Assembly (NCBI RefSeq): GCF_010725725.1
Contig: NZ_AP022599.1
Location: 3,782,001-3,846,000 of the forward strand
Direction: 5' to 3'
Length of the DNA stretch: 64,000 nt
Source of the DNA: Mycolicibacterium pulveris
GTDB lineage: Bacteria; Actinomycetota; Actinomycetes; Mycobacteriales; Mycobacteriaceae
Under the pieces are notes generated by a model. It saw only the letters and a program-made list of their open reading frames with translations. It did no database searches and was not told where the DNA came from. Of the stretch, positions 34,879 through 42,879 are shown piece by piece. A program made the position numbers and the translations under genes. The stretch's first letter is position 1; every line of letters begins with the position of its first letter.

Positions 34879-36176
34879 GGCAACACCGCTGTCACGATCG
34901 TGGGTCCTCCGGCGGGGCTGGACACGGTGAACGTGCCGCGCGCCGCCCGCACGCGCTCCTCCAATCCGCGCAGCCCGGTCGCGTCGTCGTCGCCGGTGAT
35001 CCGCGCACCGCCGCGGCCGTCGTCGAACACCGACACCGACAGCTGGTTCGACGACTCGTCGAACCGCACGGTGACGATGGCCTGGGTGGCGTGCGCGTGC
35101 TTGGCAACATTGGTGAGCGCTTCGGCGACAACGAAATACGCGCAGGCTTCGGCCTCCTCAGGCAACCGGCGCGGCAGGTCGACGTTGAGTGCGGTCGGCA
35201 CCGGGGAGCGCTGCACCACCGAGGACAGCGCCGCGTCAAGCCCGCGGTCGGACAGGATCGTCGGCGCGATACCCCGCACCACGTTGCGCAGTTCCACCAA
35301 CGCGTTCTTGGCGTCGTCATGCGCCTCGGCGATCAGCGTCTTGGCCGCGGGCAGGTCGGTGTCCAGCTTGGTCTGGGCCAGCCCGATCGTCATCGCCAGC
35401 GACACCAGCCGGGGTTGCACGCTGTCGTGCAGGTCGCGCTCGATGCGGTGACGTTCGGTCTGCGCCGACGACACCGCGCCCTGCCTGGCGTCGGCCAAGG
35501 CGCTGACCTGGTGTTGCAGCGTTGCCGTGGACGACGGGGACAGAAGCCACCGGTCGATCGAGGCGTCCAGCGCCGGTGCGAACACCAGGATCGCCGCCGC
35601 CGCTACCGCTGCGATCACGGCCAGCACCCACGCCAACGGCACCGACAGGAACGGTATCCCTGCGTCGTCGTCGCTCTGCCCGATGGCGATCGCGCCTGCC
35701 GGGCCCACGAACGCGAACAGCAGCAGCGCGAACGCAATGCCGGTCGCCAGCATGTCGTAGATCATCCGCAGGTAGTGGTGGGCGGCGGCTTTCCACAGCC
35801 GGGCGCCGCTGATGTCCAGCCACAGCTGGTGCAGCCAGCGCTGAATGCCCTCATGGGGCGACATCCGTCGCGGCGGCACCCCGATCCGCATGCCGAACAC
35901 CGCCTCGCTGCGGATGCGTTCGACCCACTCGACGCCGCGCATCAAGTACACGAAAACCACGACGGCGATGGCGAATCCGATGCCGCTGGGGATGGACGTG
36001 ATGCCGAGGATCAGAACCCCCAACGGGATCCAGAACCAGACCAGGGCAAGGGCGGCGCCGGTGATCATCGAGGCTGTCGGGACGGCGCCGATGTGGCGTG
36101 TGGGCGCGGCGGGCGCGCTCACGCGGGTGCCGAGGGGCGCGGTGGCCTCGGAGCTCGTGTCGGTGACTGCGACCAT
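34866..36176 (-). CDS. NarL-type sensor histidine kinase with N-terminal membrane domain
   Basis: 436 residues. Two hydrophobic hairpins (about 37-80 and 135-205) form a PspC/YxjM-like sensor with no large extracytoplasmic domain. The HisKA_3 phospho-acceptor lies in ERHRIERDLHDSVQPRLVSLAM. The ATPase part has ALTNVAKHAHA and DDGRGGARI...GLRGLEERV. Small intramembrane sensing of this kind is common in envelope-stress kinases. It is the first gene of the kinase-regulator-DUF4097 operon. Confidence 0.92.
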   Translation of the reverse strand: MVAVTDTSSEATAPLGTRVSAPAAPTRHIGAVPTASMITGAALALVWFWIPLGVLILGITSIPSGIGFAIAVVVFVYLMRGVEWVERIRSEAVFGMRIGVPPRRMSPHEGIQRWLHQLWLDISGARLWKAAAHHYLRMIYDMLATGIAFALLLFAFVGPAGAIAIGQSDDDAGIPFLSVPLAWVLAVIAAVAAAAILVFAPALDASIDRWLLSPSSTATLQHQVSALADARQGAVSSAQTERHRIERDLHDSVQPRLVSLAMTIGLAQTKLDTDLPAAKTLIAEAHDDAKNALVELRNVVRGIAPTILSDRGLDAALSSVVQRSPVPTALNVDLPRRLPEEAEACAYFVVAEALTNVAKHAHATQAIVTVRFDESSNQLSVSVFDDGRGGARITGDDDATGLRGLEERVRAARGTFTVSSPAGGPTIVTAVLPCAS

Positions 36177-36302
36177 ACACCCAACCTATGGAATGCGGAC
36201 GGCAGGCAACACAGCGATTTCCGTAGAACCAGCTGGGGGATAACCCCACCCCTGCGATTTCGGTGCGCCAATGCGCCCTCAGGGTCGATGAGCGCGCCGA
36301 AG

Positions 36303-36716
36303 TCACTTCGGGGCGGTGAGCTCCAGCGCGATGTTGTCCGGATCGCGAAACTCCAGGATGTACATCGGCCCGATGTCCTTGATCGGTTCGCGGATCACAC
36401 CCAGCGCGTCGAGATGGTCTGCCGCGGCGTCCAATTCGGCCTTGCTGTCCAGCCGGAACGCCAGGTGATCCAGACCGGTGCGGTTCTCGTCGAAGCGGTC
36501 CGACCCGACCGGGCGCAGCCCTACGAGCATGCCCCCGAGGTCGTAGATCACGCCGCCGAACAGGAAGCTGAGCGCCTCGCGGGTGGCTTCGTCGGCCTTC
36601 TCGGGAAGCTCGAACAGCACACCCCAGCCGAACACACTTTCGTAGAACTGCCGGGACCGCTCGATGTCGGTGACGGTGAGCCGAACGTGCGCGACGGACC
36701 GAGTGTTGATCGCCAT
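36303..36716 (-). CDS. VOC/glyoxalase-fold protein
   Basis: 137 residues from MAINTRSVAHVRLTVTDIERSRQFYESVFGW. The first metal ligand His is in VAHVRLTV, a second in GLDHLAFRLDS, and the acidic ligand in YILEFRDPDNIALELTAP. It is different in sequence from the VOC protein at 32311-32703. ATGs at 36725 and 36740 would lengthen it slightly. A 15-bp palindrome (CCGAAGT-C-ACTTCGG, 36297-36311) covers its stop codon. Confidence 0.86.
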   Translation of the reverse strand: MAINTRSVAHVRLTVTDIERSRQFYESVFGWGVLFELPEKADEATREALSFLFGGVIYDLGGMLVGLRPVGSDRFDENRTGLDHLAFRLDSKAELDAAADHLDALGVIREPIKDIGPMYILEFRDPDNIALELTAPK

Positions 36717-36793
36717 AGCCGCCATGCTGCCAGCGGACACGATTTGTCGAGGTCAATCCCGGCCCTCGGGTCGTTCGTGCCAGAATCGCCGTC

Positions 36794-37687
36794 GTGCAGA
36801 TCGGGATGACCATGCCGGTGATGGAAGCCGACCTCGACGCCGGCACGCTCAAGGCGTGGGCACGGGCCATCGACGACGGACCGTTCTCGTCGCTGTGTTG
36901 GGGTGAACGCATCGCGTTCGACAACCCCGAGAGCCTGACGTTGCTGGGTGCGCTGGCGGCGTGGACCGCGCGGGTGCGGCTGGTGACGACGGTGGTGGTG
37001 CCGCAGCTACACGACCCGGTCATGCTCGCCAAGCAGCTGGCGACCGGGGACCTGCTGTGCGACGGCCGGTTGACCGTCGGTATCGGCGTCGGCGGCCGCC
37101 ACGAGGACTACCACGCCGTCGGGGCGGACCCGGCGACCCAAACCATGCGGGAAATGGCCGACCGTGTCGCAGTGATGAAACGTGTCTGGGCCGGCGAGAA
37201 GGTGACCGACTCCGTCGTCGCGGTCGGACCACCGCCGGTGCAGTCCGGGGGGCCGCGACTTCTGGTCGGCACCATCGGACCGAAGACCGTGCGCAGCGCC
37301 GCCCGGTGGGCCGATGGGATGGCCGGCACCACCCTGGACCTCGACGTGGGCAAGCAGAACGAACTGTTCGACGTCGCCCGCCAGGCATGGGCACAAGCCG
37401 GAAAGCCCGACCCGCACCTGGCCACGTCGTTCTGGTTCGCCATCGGCGACGGCGAGGGCCCGCGGGCCCAAGTGCACCGACACCTGCGCCGGTACATGAA
37501 CTGGATCCCGGCCGAGTACGTCGATGCGATGGCGCCCAGCACCGGCTGGGCCGGCACCGACGACGAGCTCGCCGCGGTGCTGCGCAGGTTCCGCGACATC
37601 GGGACCGATGAAATCCACTTGATCCCAACGAGTTCCAATCTCGACCAGCTACGCCGGGTCGCTGACGTGGTCAAGGACTTCGCGTAG
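36794..37687 (+). CDS. LLM-class (luciferase-like) F420-dependent oxidoreductase
   Basis: 297 residues from GTG 36794 (MQIGMTMPVMEADLDAGTLKAW). TIM-barrel landmarks are LLGALAAWTARVRLVTTVVVPQLHDPVMLAKQLATGDLLCDGRLTVGIGVGG and the late DELAAVLRRFRDIGTDEIHLIPT. In mycobacteria most members of this class use coenzyme F420 rather than FMN; the substrate is unknown. It stands alone between divergent and convergent neighbours. Confidence 0.9.
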   Translation: MQIGMTMPVMEADLDAGTLKAWARAIDDGPFSSLCWGERIAFDNPESLTLLGALAAWTARVRLVTTVVVPQLHDPVMLAKQLATGDLLCDGRLTVGIGVGGRHEDYHAVGADPATQTMREMADRVAVMKRVWAGEKVTDSVVAVGPPPVQSGGPRLLVGTIGPKTVRSAARWADGMAGTTLDLDVGKQNELFDVARQAWAQAGKPDPHLATSFWFAIGDGEGPRAQVHRHLRRYMNWIPAEYVDAMAPSTGWAGTDDELAAVLRRFRDIGTDEIHLIPTSSNLDQLRRVADVVKDFA

Positions 37688-37702
37688 ACCGACGGTCAAG
37701 CG

Positions 37703-38509
37703 CTAGTCAGTGCTCGCGCCACCGGAGCCGTCATCGGAGCCTTGGCCCGCATCGGTGCCCGCGTCCGCGTCGCTGTCGTCGTCGCTGACATCATTTTCGG
37801 GCTCGCCGGTGGACTCGTCCGTCCCTTCGGTGTCGGTGGCGTCGGTGAAGCCCTCGTCGCCGGCGAGGTCGACGGCGGCGTCGTCCTCGGCACCGGAGTC
37901 CAGGTCGCTCGAGGTGTCGTCGGCGCTGTCGTCGCCGGCGCCCGCAGCGTCGTCCTCGGCACCCCCGCCGAGGCCGTCACTGTCGCCTGCCCCGCCCGAA
38001 TGCGCTTCGGCAGAAGCGTTGTCGATGCTCACTGCGAACGTCTGCGCTCCGAACTCGGGAAGGTCCTCCGGTCCGTGATCCGCCGTGCGGAACGCGGAAT
38101 CGGCGGCGACCGTGGCAGCGGGGGTGATTCCGTCGATGATCGACACCACAGCGTCGGCGATGGCGGTGCTGAAGAAGACCCCGGCCTCGGCGGCGGCGGT
38201 GACGAGCCCGTCCAGCAACTCGGCGCCCGCCGCGGTGAGACCGGTGATCGCGTCCGCGCCGAAGGCCACGGCCGCTGCCGCTTGTGCCAACCCGAAGTTG
38301 CCGAGCCCCGCGGTCTGCGCGGTGGCGAACACCACCAACTCGGCCAGCGAGTCGACGACGAACGCGCCGAGTTCCACGCCCGCGGCGGTGAGGCCCGCAA
38401 CGGTGGCCGCACCCGCAGCGAGGAGACCGACGAACGCGTCGACGCCGGACTCCAATCCGGCCGCCGCACCGGCGATACCGAAATCCACCAGGCCCTTCCC
38501 TTGGGTCAC
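37703..38509 (-). CDS. Ala/Gly-rich 62-residue-repeat protein with acidic Ser/Asp/Gly tail
   Basis: 268 residues from a GTG that overlaps the stop of the upstream gene (GTGA). It holds two copies of a 62-residue repeat (units starting GLVDFGIAGA and GLGNFGLAQA, each continuing to AELVVFATAQ or the equivalent), matching the two copies in the upstream gene. The last 100 residues are a low-complexity acidic tail (GGAGDSDGLGGGAEDDAAG and similar), a little like PGRS regions but Asp-rich. No signal peptide is seen. It is not a recognised family; a mycobacterial envelope or surface protein is a guess. Confidence 0.75.
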   Translation of the reverse strand: MTQGKGLVDFGIAGAAAGLESGVDAFVGLLAAGAATVAGLTAAGVELGAFVVDSLAELVVFATAQTAGLGNFGLAQAAAAVAFGADAITGLTAAGAELLDGLVTAAAEAGVFFSTAIADAVVSIIDGITPAATVAADSAFRTADHGPEDLPEFGAQTFAVSIDNASAEAHSGGAGDSDGLGGGAEDDAAGAGDDSADDTSSDLDSGAEDDAAVDLAGDEGFTDATDTEGTDESTGEPENDVSDDDSDADAGTDAGQGSDDGSGGASTD

Positions 38510-39150
38510 CAGGAACTCTCCAGGGGCGCCGCAAAGGGCGCGGGGAAAACCGAATTCAAGGCGAACACAACGAGTTCGGCGGCGTTGTTGTTGAAGAAGC
38601 TACCGGCATCGGCCGCCGCGGTGACCAAATCGATGAAGGCATCCGCGCCCGCGGCGACCAGTTCGACCAGTGCGGCGCCGGCTCCCGCGAGCGCGACCGC
38701 TGCCTGCGCGACGGCGAAGTTCACCAGGCCGGCGGCCTGGGTGACACCGAAGATGACGAGCTCGGCCAGCTGCGTGCTGAAGTAGGCGCCGGCGTCTGCG
38801 GCTGCTGCCACCAGCTCGGCGACGTTGGCCGGCCCGGCTGCGACGAGGGTCGCGAACTGTGCGGCACCGAAGGTGAAGCCCTCCGCGACGGAGATCAGAC
38901 CGAAGTTGATCAACTCCGAGGTCTGTGTGATCAGGAACGTCAACGCCGATGCGGCACCGGCGGGATCAACCAGTGTCGGGACGGGGCCGATATCGGCGAG
39001 GGCAGCCAACAACGCGCTGTCGGCTGAAAGGGAAGGCACAGACGGGCTGGCGATGTCGGGCCCAGGGGCCGCGATCGGGCCGGCGATCAAGGCAGTGGCG
39101 CCGACGATGGCGACCCCGGTGGTTACAAGTGGGCGAGCTGCGAGTTCCAT
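38506..39150 (-). CDS. Ala-rich 62-residue-repeat protein with N-terminal export-like segment
   Basis: 214 residues. The N-terminus (MELAARPLVTTGVAIVGATALIAGPIAAPGPDI) looks like a signal peptide or membrane anchor common in mycobacterial PE/PPE-like orphan proteins. Two 62-residue repeat units follow (starting ELINFGLISV and GLVNFAVAQA), with DAGAYFSTQLAELVIF and DAGSFFNNNAAELVVF as matching ends. SD AGGAAG precedes the ATG. The coupled downstream gene carries two more units, so the pair is a tandem duplication. Function is unknown. Confidence 0.78.
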   Translation of the reverse strand: MELAARPLVTTGVAIVGATALIAGPIAAPGPDIASPSVPSLSADSALLAALADIGPVPTLVDPAGAASALTFLITQTSELINFGLISVAEGFTFGAAQFATLVAAGPANVAELVAAAADAGAYFSTQLAELVIFGVTQAAGLVNFAVAQAAVALAGAGAALVELVAAGADAFIDLVTAAADAGSFFNNNAAELVVFALNSVFPAPFAAPLESSW

Positions 39151-39914
39151 GGGATCTTCCTAGGTGGTGTGGGCCGATAGCGAATTTTGGTATGAGCTCA
39201 GTAGCCCGCACACAGCAAATCCAAACAAAAAATTGACGCGGAGTTTTGCGTGCAGGATTGAGGGTCCCGATCCTGAAGGTCCAAAACCCGCTTTCACGCA
39301 TCAAGATTGGTTGTATCCAAACGATCTTTAACGGCCGGAAGAGATCGAGTGTGACGACGCTCGAGTAGATATCCGATGATCAATTGTTTGCCGGATTAAA
39401 CGAAACAAATGAAAAAACCAGCCGATACTAACGAAGGCGTAAATCCTTGCTTTTGCGGGTACAGCTGGTGAATAAACAGTGCGTTCAGGGTGGATCGCGC
39501 TGCGGACCGTCCGGTGTCGACCGTGGGGCGACCGTCAGACGGCGGTGATTGGGCGGCAGGGACTGACGGTCAATAGTAAGGCTAAAGTCTGGATGGAGGT
39601 CACGGATCAAGATCGCACGGATTGTCTTTCGGCACGCTAATCTATCGACCGAACACCGGGGGAAAGAAGCCTCCACCTCGTGGCCCCGATACCTGTTTGG
39701 TCAACGGCCAGGCGAACTCTATTCCGGAACCCCTGAGCAATTAAAAGGGGGAAGCCGAAAACGGTGTCCGGGCGAACCGGGCGCAGCCGCTAGGCCCGCG
39801 CGGGCGGTCGATAACGGGGCGCGCCCGTGGAACGATAGACGTACTGGGGGCGTTATGTGGTCTTGCCGGGTTGAGCCCAAGGCCGGCAGGGTGACCAGCC
39901 GATTGGAGTTCCCG
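39151..39914. other. 764-bp gene-free, AT-richer region with repeats
   Basis: This is the largest gap in the window. Its GC content is clearly lower than that of the flanking genes, with A/T runs around 39225-39235 and 39405-39425. Visible structure: GACCGT three times (39505-39510, 39519-39524, 39530-39535), and a 9-bp inverted repeat GACCGTCAG (39530-39538)/CTGACGGTC (39563-39571) followed by TAAAGT (39583-39588), a possible -10. It must hold the promoters of the divergent genes at 39150 and 39915. No convincing ORF or tRNA was seen; an unannotated RNA is possible. Confidence 0.5.
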
Positions 39915-40184
39915 ATGAGCAGGAAAAACCTGAAAACCCTCAAAACTGTTGCCGCCGGGGCCGCACTCGCGGGTGCGCTGGGTCTCGCATCCGTCGGCCT
40001 CGGCACCGGTCAAGCCCAAGCCCATGAGGACTGGTGGTGGCACCCGCATCCGCCGGGGCCCGGCCACGTCATTCCGCCGCCGGGGCACATCTCACACCTG
40101 CCGTTCGTGCCGCCACCCGGGCAGATCGCGAAATTGCCGTTCGTCCCGCCGCCGGGTCACTGGGACAAACCCTGGAAGTGGTGA
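39915..40184 (+). CDS. Small secreted His/Trp/Pro-rich protein
   Basis: 89 residues from ATG 39915, with GGAG upstream. A signal peptide (MSRKNLKTLKTVAAGAALAG, cleavage probably after AQA near residue 38) precedes a mature peptide of about 50 residues that starts HEDWWWHPHPPGPGH. This contains two copies of LPFVPPPG(Q/H) and ends in WDKPWKW. It has no Cys. The dense His/Trp/Pro composition suggests metal or surface binding, but no family is recognised. Confidence 0.75.
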   Translation: MSRKNLKTLKTVAAGAALAGALGLASVGLGTGQAQAHEDWWWHPHPPGPGHVIPPPGHISHLPFVPPPGQIAKLPFVPPPGHWDKPWKW

Positions 40185-40247
40185 CGTAGTTTCCGACCCG
40201 ATGGCCGCCTCGCATCAGCGGGGCGGCCAGCTGGATACGCTGCCAGC

Positions 40248-41171
40248 GTGTCTACCAAATGGTCGCCGACGCGGCTCGGCGATTTGAACGGCAAACGCAT
40301 CATCGTCACCGGCGCCACCAACGGCGTGGGTCTCGCGACGGCGACGGCGCTCGCCCGCGCGGGAGCGCACGTGATCCTGGCGGTCCGAAATGTCGAGCTC
40401 GGTGCGCAGCGCGCGGCCGAGATGGGCGGAGACACGTCCGTCGTCAAACTCGACCTGGCCGATCAGTCCTCCGTGCGGGCTTTTCCTGACTTGTTCGACG
40501 GTGACGTCGACATCCTGATCAACAACGCCGGCATGGTCGCTCAGCGGCGAAGCGACACGGTGGACGGCTTCGAGATCACCTTGGGCACAAACTTTCTCGG
40601 TCCGTTCGCCCTGACCAATCTGATATTTGAACGAGTCCGGTCAAAGATCATCACCGTCGGCTCCGACGCGCACAAGGTGGCCAGTATCGCGATCGACGAT
40701 CCGCACCTGCGCACCCGCAGGTGGTCTGCATTTCCGGCCTACGCGCGCTCGAAGCTTGCGGTGATGCTGTGGGGACTGGAACTCGACCGGCGGTTGCGTG
40801 AGGCAACTTCGCCGGTCTCCTGCTATCTGACGCACCCGGGCTGGGTGGCCTCGAACCTGTCCAACGTGTCGGACAAGCGGCTGATGGCGACGGCTCACAC
40901 GGTGGTCAGGTCGGTGGCCCGGCTCCTCGCGAACGATCTCGACGCCGGCGCCGCACCGACGCTGTACTGCATCACCGAGCCGATCCCCCCTGGCAGCTAT
41001 GTCGGTATCGACAGCAGACTCGGTTTGAAGGGTGGCCCGACGCTGAGCGGCCGGTCGGCAGCCGCCTGTGACTACGAAACCGCTCGGCGGCTATGGGAAT
41101 TCGCCGAGAGCGAAACGGGCACCACCCTGCCCCAGTCCACCGCCGCGCTTCCCGGCGGACCAGACCTGTGA
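40248..41171 (+). CDS. Short-chain dehydrogenase/reductase
   Basis: 307 residues from GTG 40248. The Rossmann glycine motif is VTGATNGVGLA, the structural motif LINNAGMV, and the catalytic Tyr/Lys pair AYARSKLAV, with Ser in ITVGSDAHK. This is the classical SDR pattern closest to retinol dehydrogenase/protochlorophyllide reductase-like mycobacterial proteins. The substrate is unknown. It lies 63 nt after the small secreted protein. Confidence 0.9.
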   Translation: MSTKWSPTRLGDLNGKRIIVTGATNGVGLATATALARAGAHVILAVRNVELGAQRAAEMGGDTSVVKLDLADQSSVRAFPDLFDGDVDILINNAGMVAQRRSDTVDGFEITLGTNFLGPFALTNLIFERVRSKIITVGSDAHKVASIAIDDPHLRTRRWSAFPAYARSKLAVMLWGLELDRRLREATSPVSCYLTHPGWVASNLSNVSDKRLMATAHTVVRSVARLLANDLDAGAAPTLYCITEPIPPGSYVGIDSRLGLKGGPTLSGRSAAACDYETARRLWEFAESETGTTLPQSTAALPGGPDL

Positions 41172-41260
41172 GGCGGCGCGTCGCTTGTTTCGCCCGGCAG
41201 CCAGTGGGCGGTCGGCGTCGTTTACCCTGGCGTCGATAGCAACGAGCAAAGGAGACGGGG

Positions 41261-41623
41261 ATGGCGTGGTTTCTGGCGTTGCAGGGCTCGGCCCACCAGA
41301 CTCATCAGTCGGCGGCGTATGAACTCCAAGACTCAGTGGATATCGACAAGCTCGCGGAGGAGCTGACCAGCGCGGCGACGCTCGACCGGGTCGTTCCCGT
41401 TGCGGCGATGCTGCCGCAGTCCAAGGGGCGCCGTCAGAAGGTGACGCTGTATGTCCGGCCGGCGGCCTGGGGGCTGTGGACCTTCTACCAGATGTCCGAG
41501 GAAGATCAGCGCCAGCTCATCAAGGAAAACCCCTTGCTGAACGCGCTTGCCCAGGGCGTCGCGCAACGAACGCACCAAAACCCCGGCCAGAATCCGCTTT
41601 TCGGTCAGCAGTTCGGCGGATAA
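41261..41623 (+). CDS. Hypothetical protein, 120 residues
   Basis: A soluble protein starting MAWFLALQGSAHQTHQSAAYE, with a good SD (AAAGGAGACGGGG) before the ATG. The first half is a mixed alpha/beta sequence and the C-terminus is Gln/Asn-rich (QNPGQNPLFGQQFGG). No motif or family was recognised. Codon use matches the neighbours, so it is probably a real gene. Confidence 0.65.
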   Translation: MAWFLALQGSAHQTHQSAAYELQDSVDIDKLAEELTSAATLDRVVPVAAMLPQSKGRRQKVTLYVRPAAWGLWTFYQMSEEDQRQLIKENPLLNALAQGVAQRTHQNPGQNPLFGQQFGG

Positions 41624-41759
41624 CACGAGCGCGTCGGGCGCCGACGTTGCAGCCGGGGGTCACGCCTTGTCCGGTCCGTCGAAGACGGCCAGTTCGTGAT
41701 CCCCCAGGTTTCACCTGGCCGACTCCAGCGTCAGCTCGTAAATGCGTTCGCGACGCTGA

Positions 41760-42437
41760 TCATCCTCGGTCGTGCCGGCGACGTACCAGACCCCATGAGC
41801 GGGATCTCCGGCGCCAAATCGCGTGCACCGGAAGGATGATGTACACCGCGATCGCGAGGTAGCCGAGCACGGCCACCAGGGGCACAAACAACCCGACCAC
41901 CATCATCACGACGTAGCCGGTCAGGCTCGGCACGAACTGTCTGCTCAGTGTCGTCACTTCGGCATCGGTCGCATCGGCACGAATCAGGCGCTCGCGGACG
42001 GCGTAGCGCCACAAGGCACCCAGCAGAAAAGACGTCAGCAGCAAGTTCATCCCGTAGACGGTCGTTGCGACCCGCTCGGCGTTGTGGACGTTGATGTGCT
42101 CAGCTACAAGTCGAGTCGGAAAAGGCAAGAACGACACCACCATCAGCAACAGCAGATTCAGTCGGATCAGAATCGCCGTGGCACTGTCGAGGTACTCCGT
42201 TATGACCGTGTGTTTGATCCATACCGCCCCGATGGTCGAGAAGCTGATCAGGTATGCCACATACGACGGCCACTGGTGAGTCAACGCCGTGAGCAGATCG
42301 TCCTCAGCGCCTGCCTCGACGCCGATCTCGAGAACAAGCAGCGTGATGGCGATCGCGAACACCCCGTCGCTGAACGCCTCCATTCGGGCGGTCCGCAAGC
42401 TCGGTCGTCGGCCTGCCTCGGGCTCCTTGTCAGCCAT
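41760..42437 (-). CDS. TMEM175-type potassium channel protein
   Basis: 225 residues with six hydrophobic segments. The signature RMEAFSDGVFAIAITLLVLEI in helix 1 contains the FSD selectivity motif of TMEM175 channels, and the second helix starts PSYVAYLISFSTIGAVWIKH. Bacterial members are single-repeat proteins that assemble as tetramers and conduct K+. ATG 42437 is preferred over a TTG six nt upstream. The gene stands alone. Confidence 0.87.
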   Translation of the reverse strand: MADKEPEAGRRPSLRTARMEAFSDGVFAIAITLLVLEIGVEAGAEDDLLTALTHQWPSYVAYLISFSTIGAVWIKHTVITEYLDSATAILIRLNLLLLMVVSFLPFPTRLVAEHINVHNAERVATTVYGMNLLLTSFLLGALWRYAVRERLIRADATDAEVTTLSRQFVPSLTGYVVMMVVGLFVPLVAVLGYLAIAVYIILPVHAIWRRRSRSWGLVRRRHDRG

Positions 42438-42703
42438 GATCAAATCTGCCCTCCCCCAAGAACGACGCTGGGAGTTCGATCATTGGGACGCTTGGATGTG
42501 AGCGTAATTTGTCGCCGCGCATTCTTCGGGCGGAACGTCGTCCAGCCAGCTGTGCAATCGTCAACTGTGAACCCGGTCGAGCCATTCGTTCGCCGAGTGT
42601 TCGACCTCGTCGATGGTCCAACAACGCGGTTCCCAGGAATGGTCTGCGGCGGCCACCGCCGACGCGGATGGCTAAAGACCAGGTCAACGAGCGTTTCCGG
42701 TAG

Positions 42704-42776
42704 TGCCCCCGGCAGGATTCGAACCTGCGGCCTTCTGCTCCGGAGGCAGACGCTCTATCCCCTGAGCTACGGGGGC
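42704..42776 (-). tRNA. tRNA-Arg (anticodon CCG)
   Basis: 73 nt on the minus strand. The acceptor stem is GCCCCCG/CGGGGGC with discriminator A. The D arm is GCTC-AGGGGATA-GAGC. The anticodon stem CTGC/GCAG encloses loop CTCCGGA with anticodon CCG (decodes CGG). The T arm is GCAGG-TTCGAAT-CCTGC. CCA is not encoded. It lies just upstream of the divergent argS gene, as in other mycobacteria. Confidence 0.96.
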
Positions 42777-42865
42777 GCGTATGACATGCTGCGCCAAATG
42801 GGCCAGCACAGCGTAACGCATCGCGGGCACCGGGAACGGATTCGGGGGCTGACCACCCAAGACCA

Positions 42866-42871
42866 TAGGAT
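42866..42871 (+). promoter_or_regulatory. -10 hexamer for leaderless argS
   Basis: TAGGAT is followed by 8 nt and then the argS GTG at 42880, with no SD in between. This fits a leaderless start for the argS-lysA-hom operon. Confidence 0.5.
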
Positions 42872-42879
42872 GGACCACC

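Noticed and set aside
37703-39150. A frameshift that splits one repeat-protein gene in two
   Set aside because: The overlap is a normal GTGA junction and the second gene starts with its own repeat unit and lead-in, so tandem duplication is simpler. It is not fully excluded.
42430-42687. An 85-codon minus-strand frame upstream of the TMEM175 gene
   Set aside because: Arg-rich shadow-type composition with no SD or motif; the stretch 42438-42703 shows nothing else I can support.
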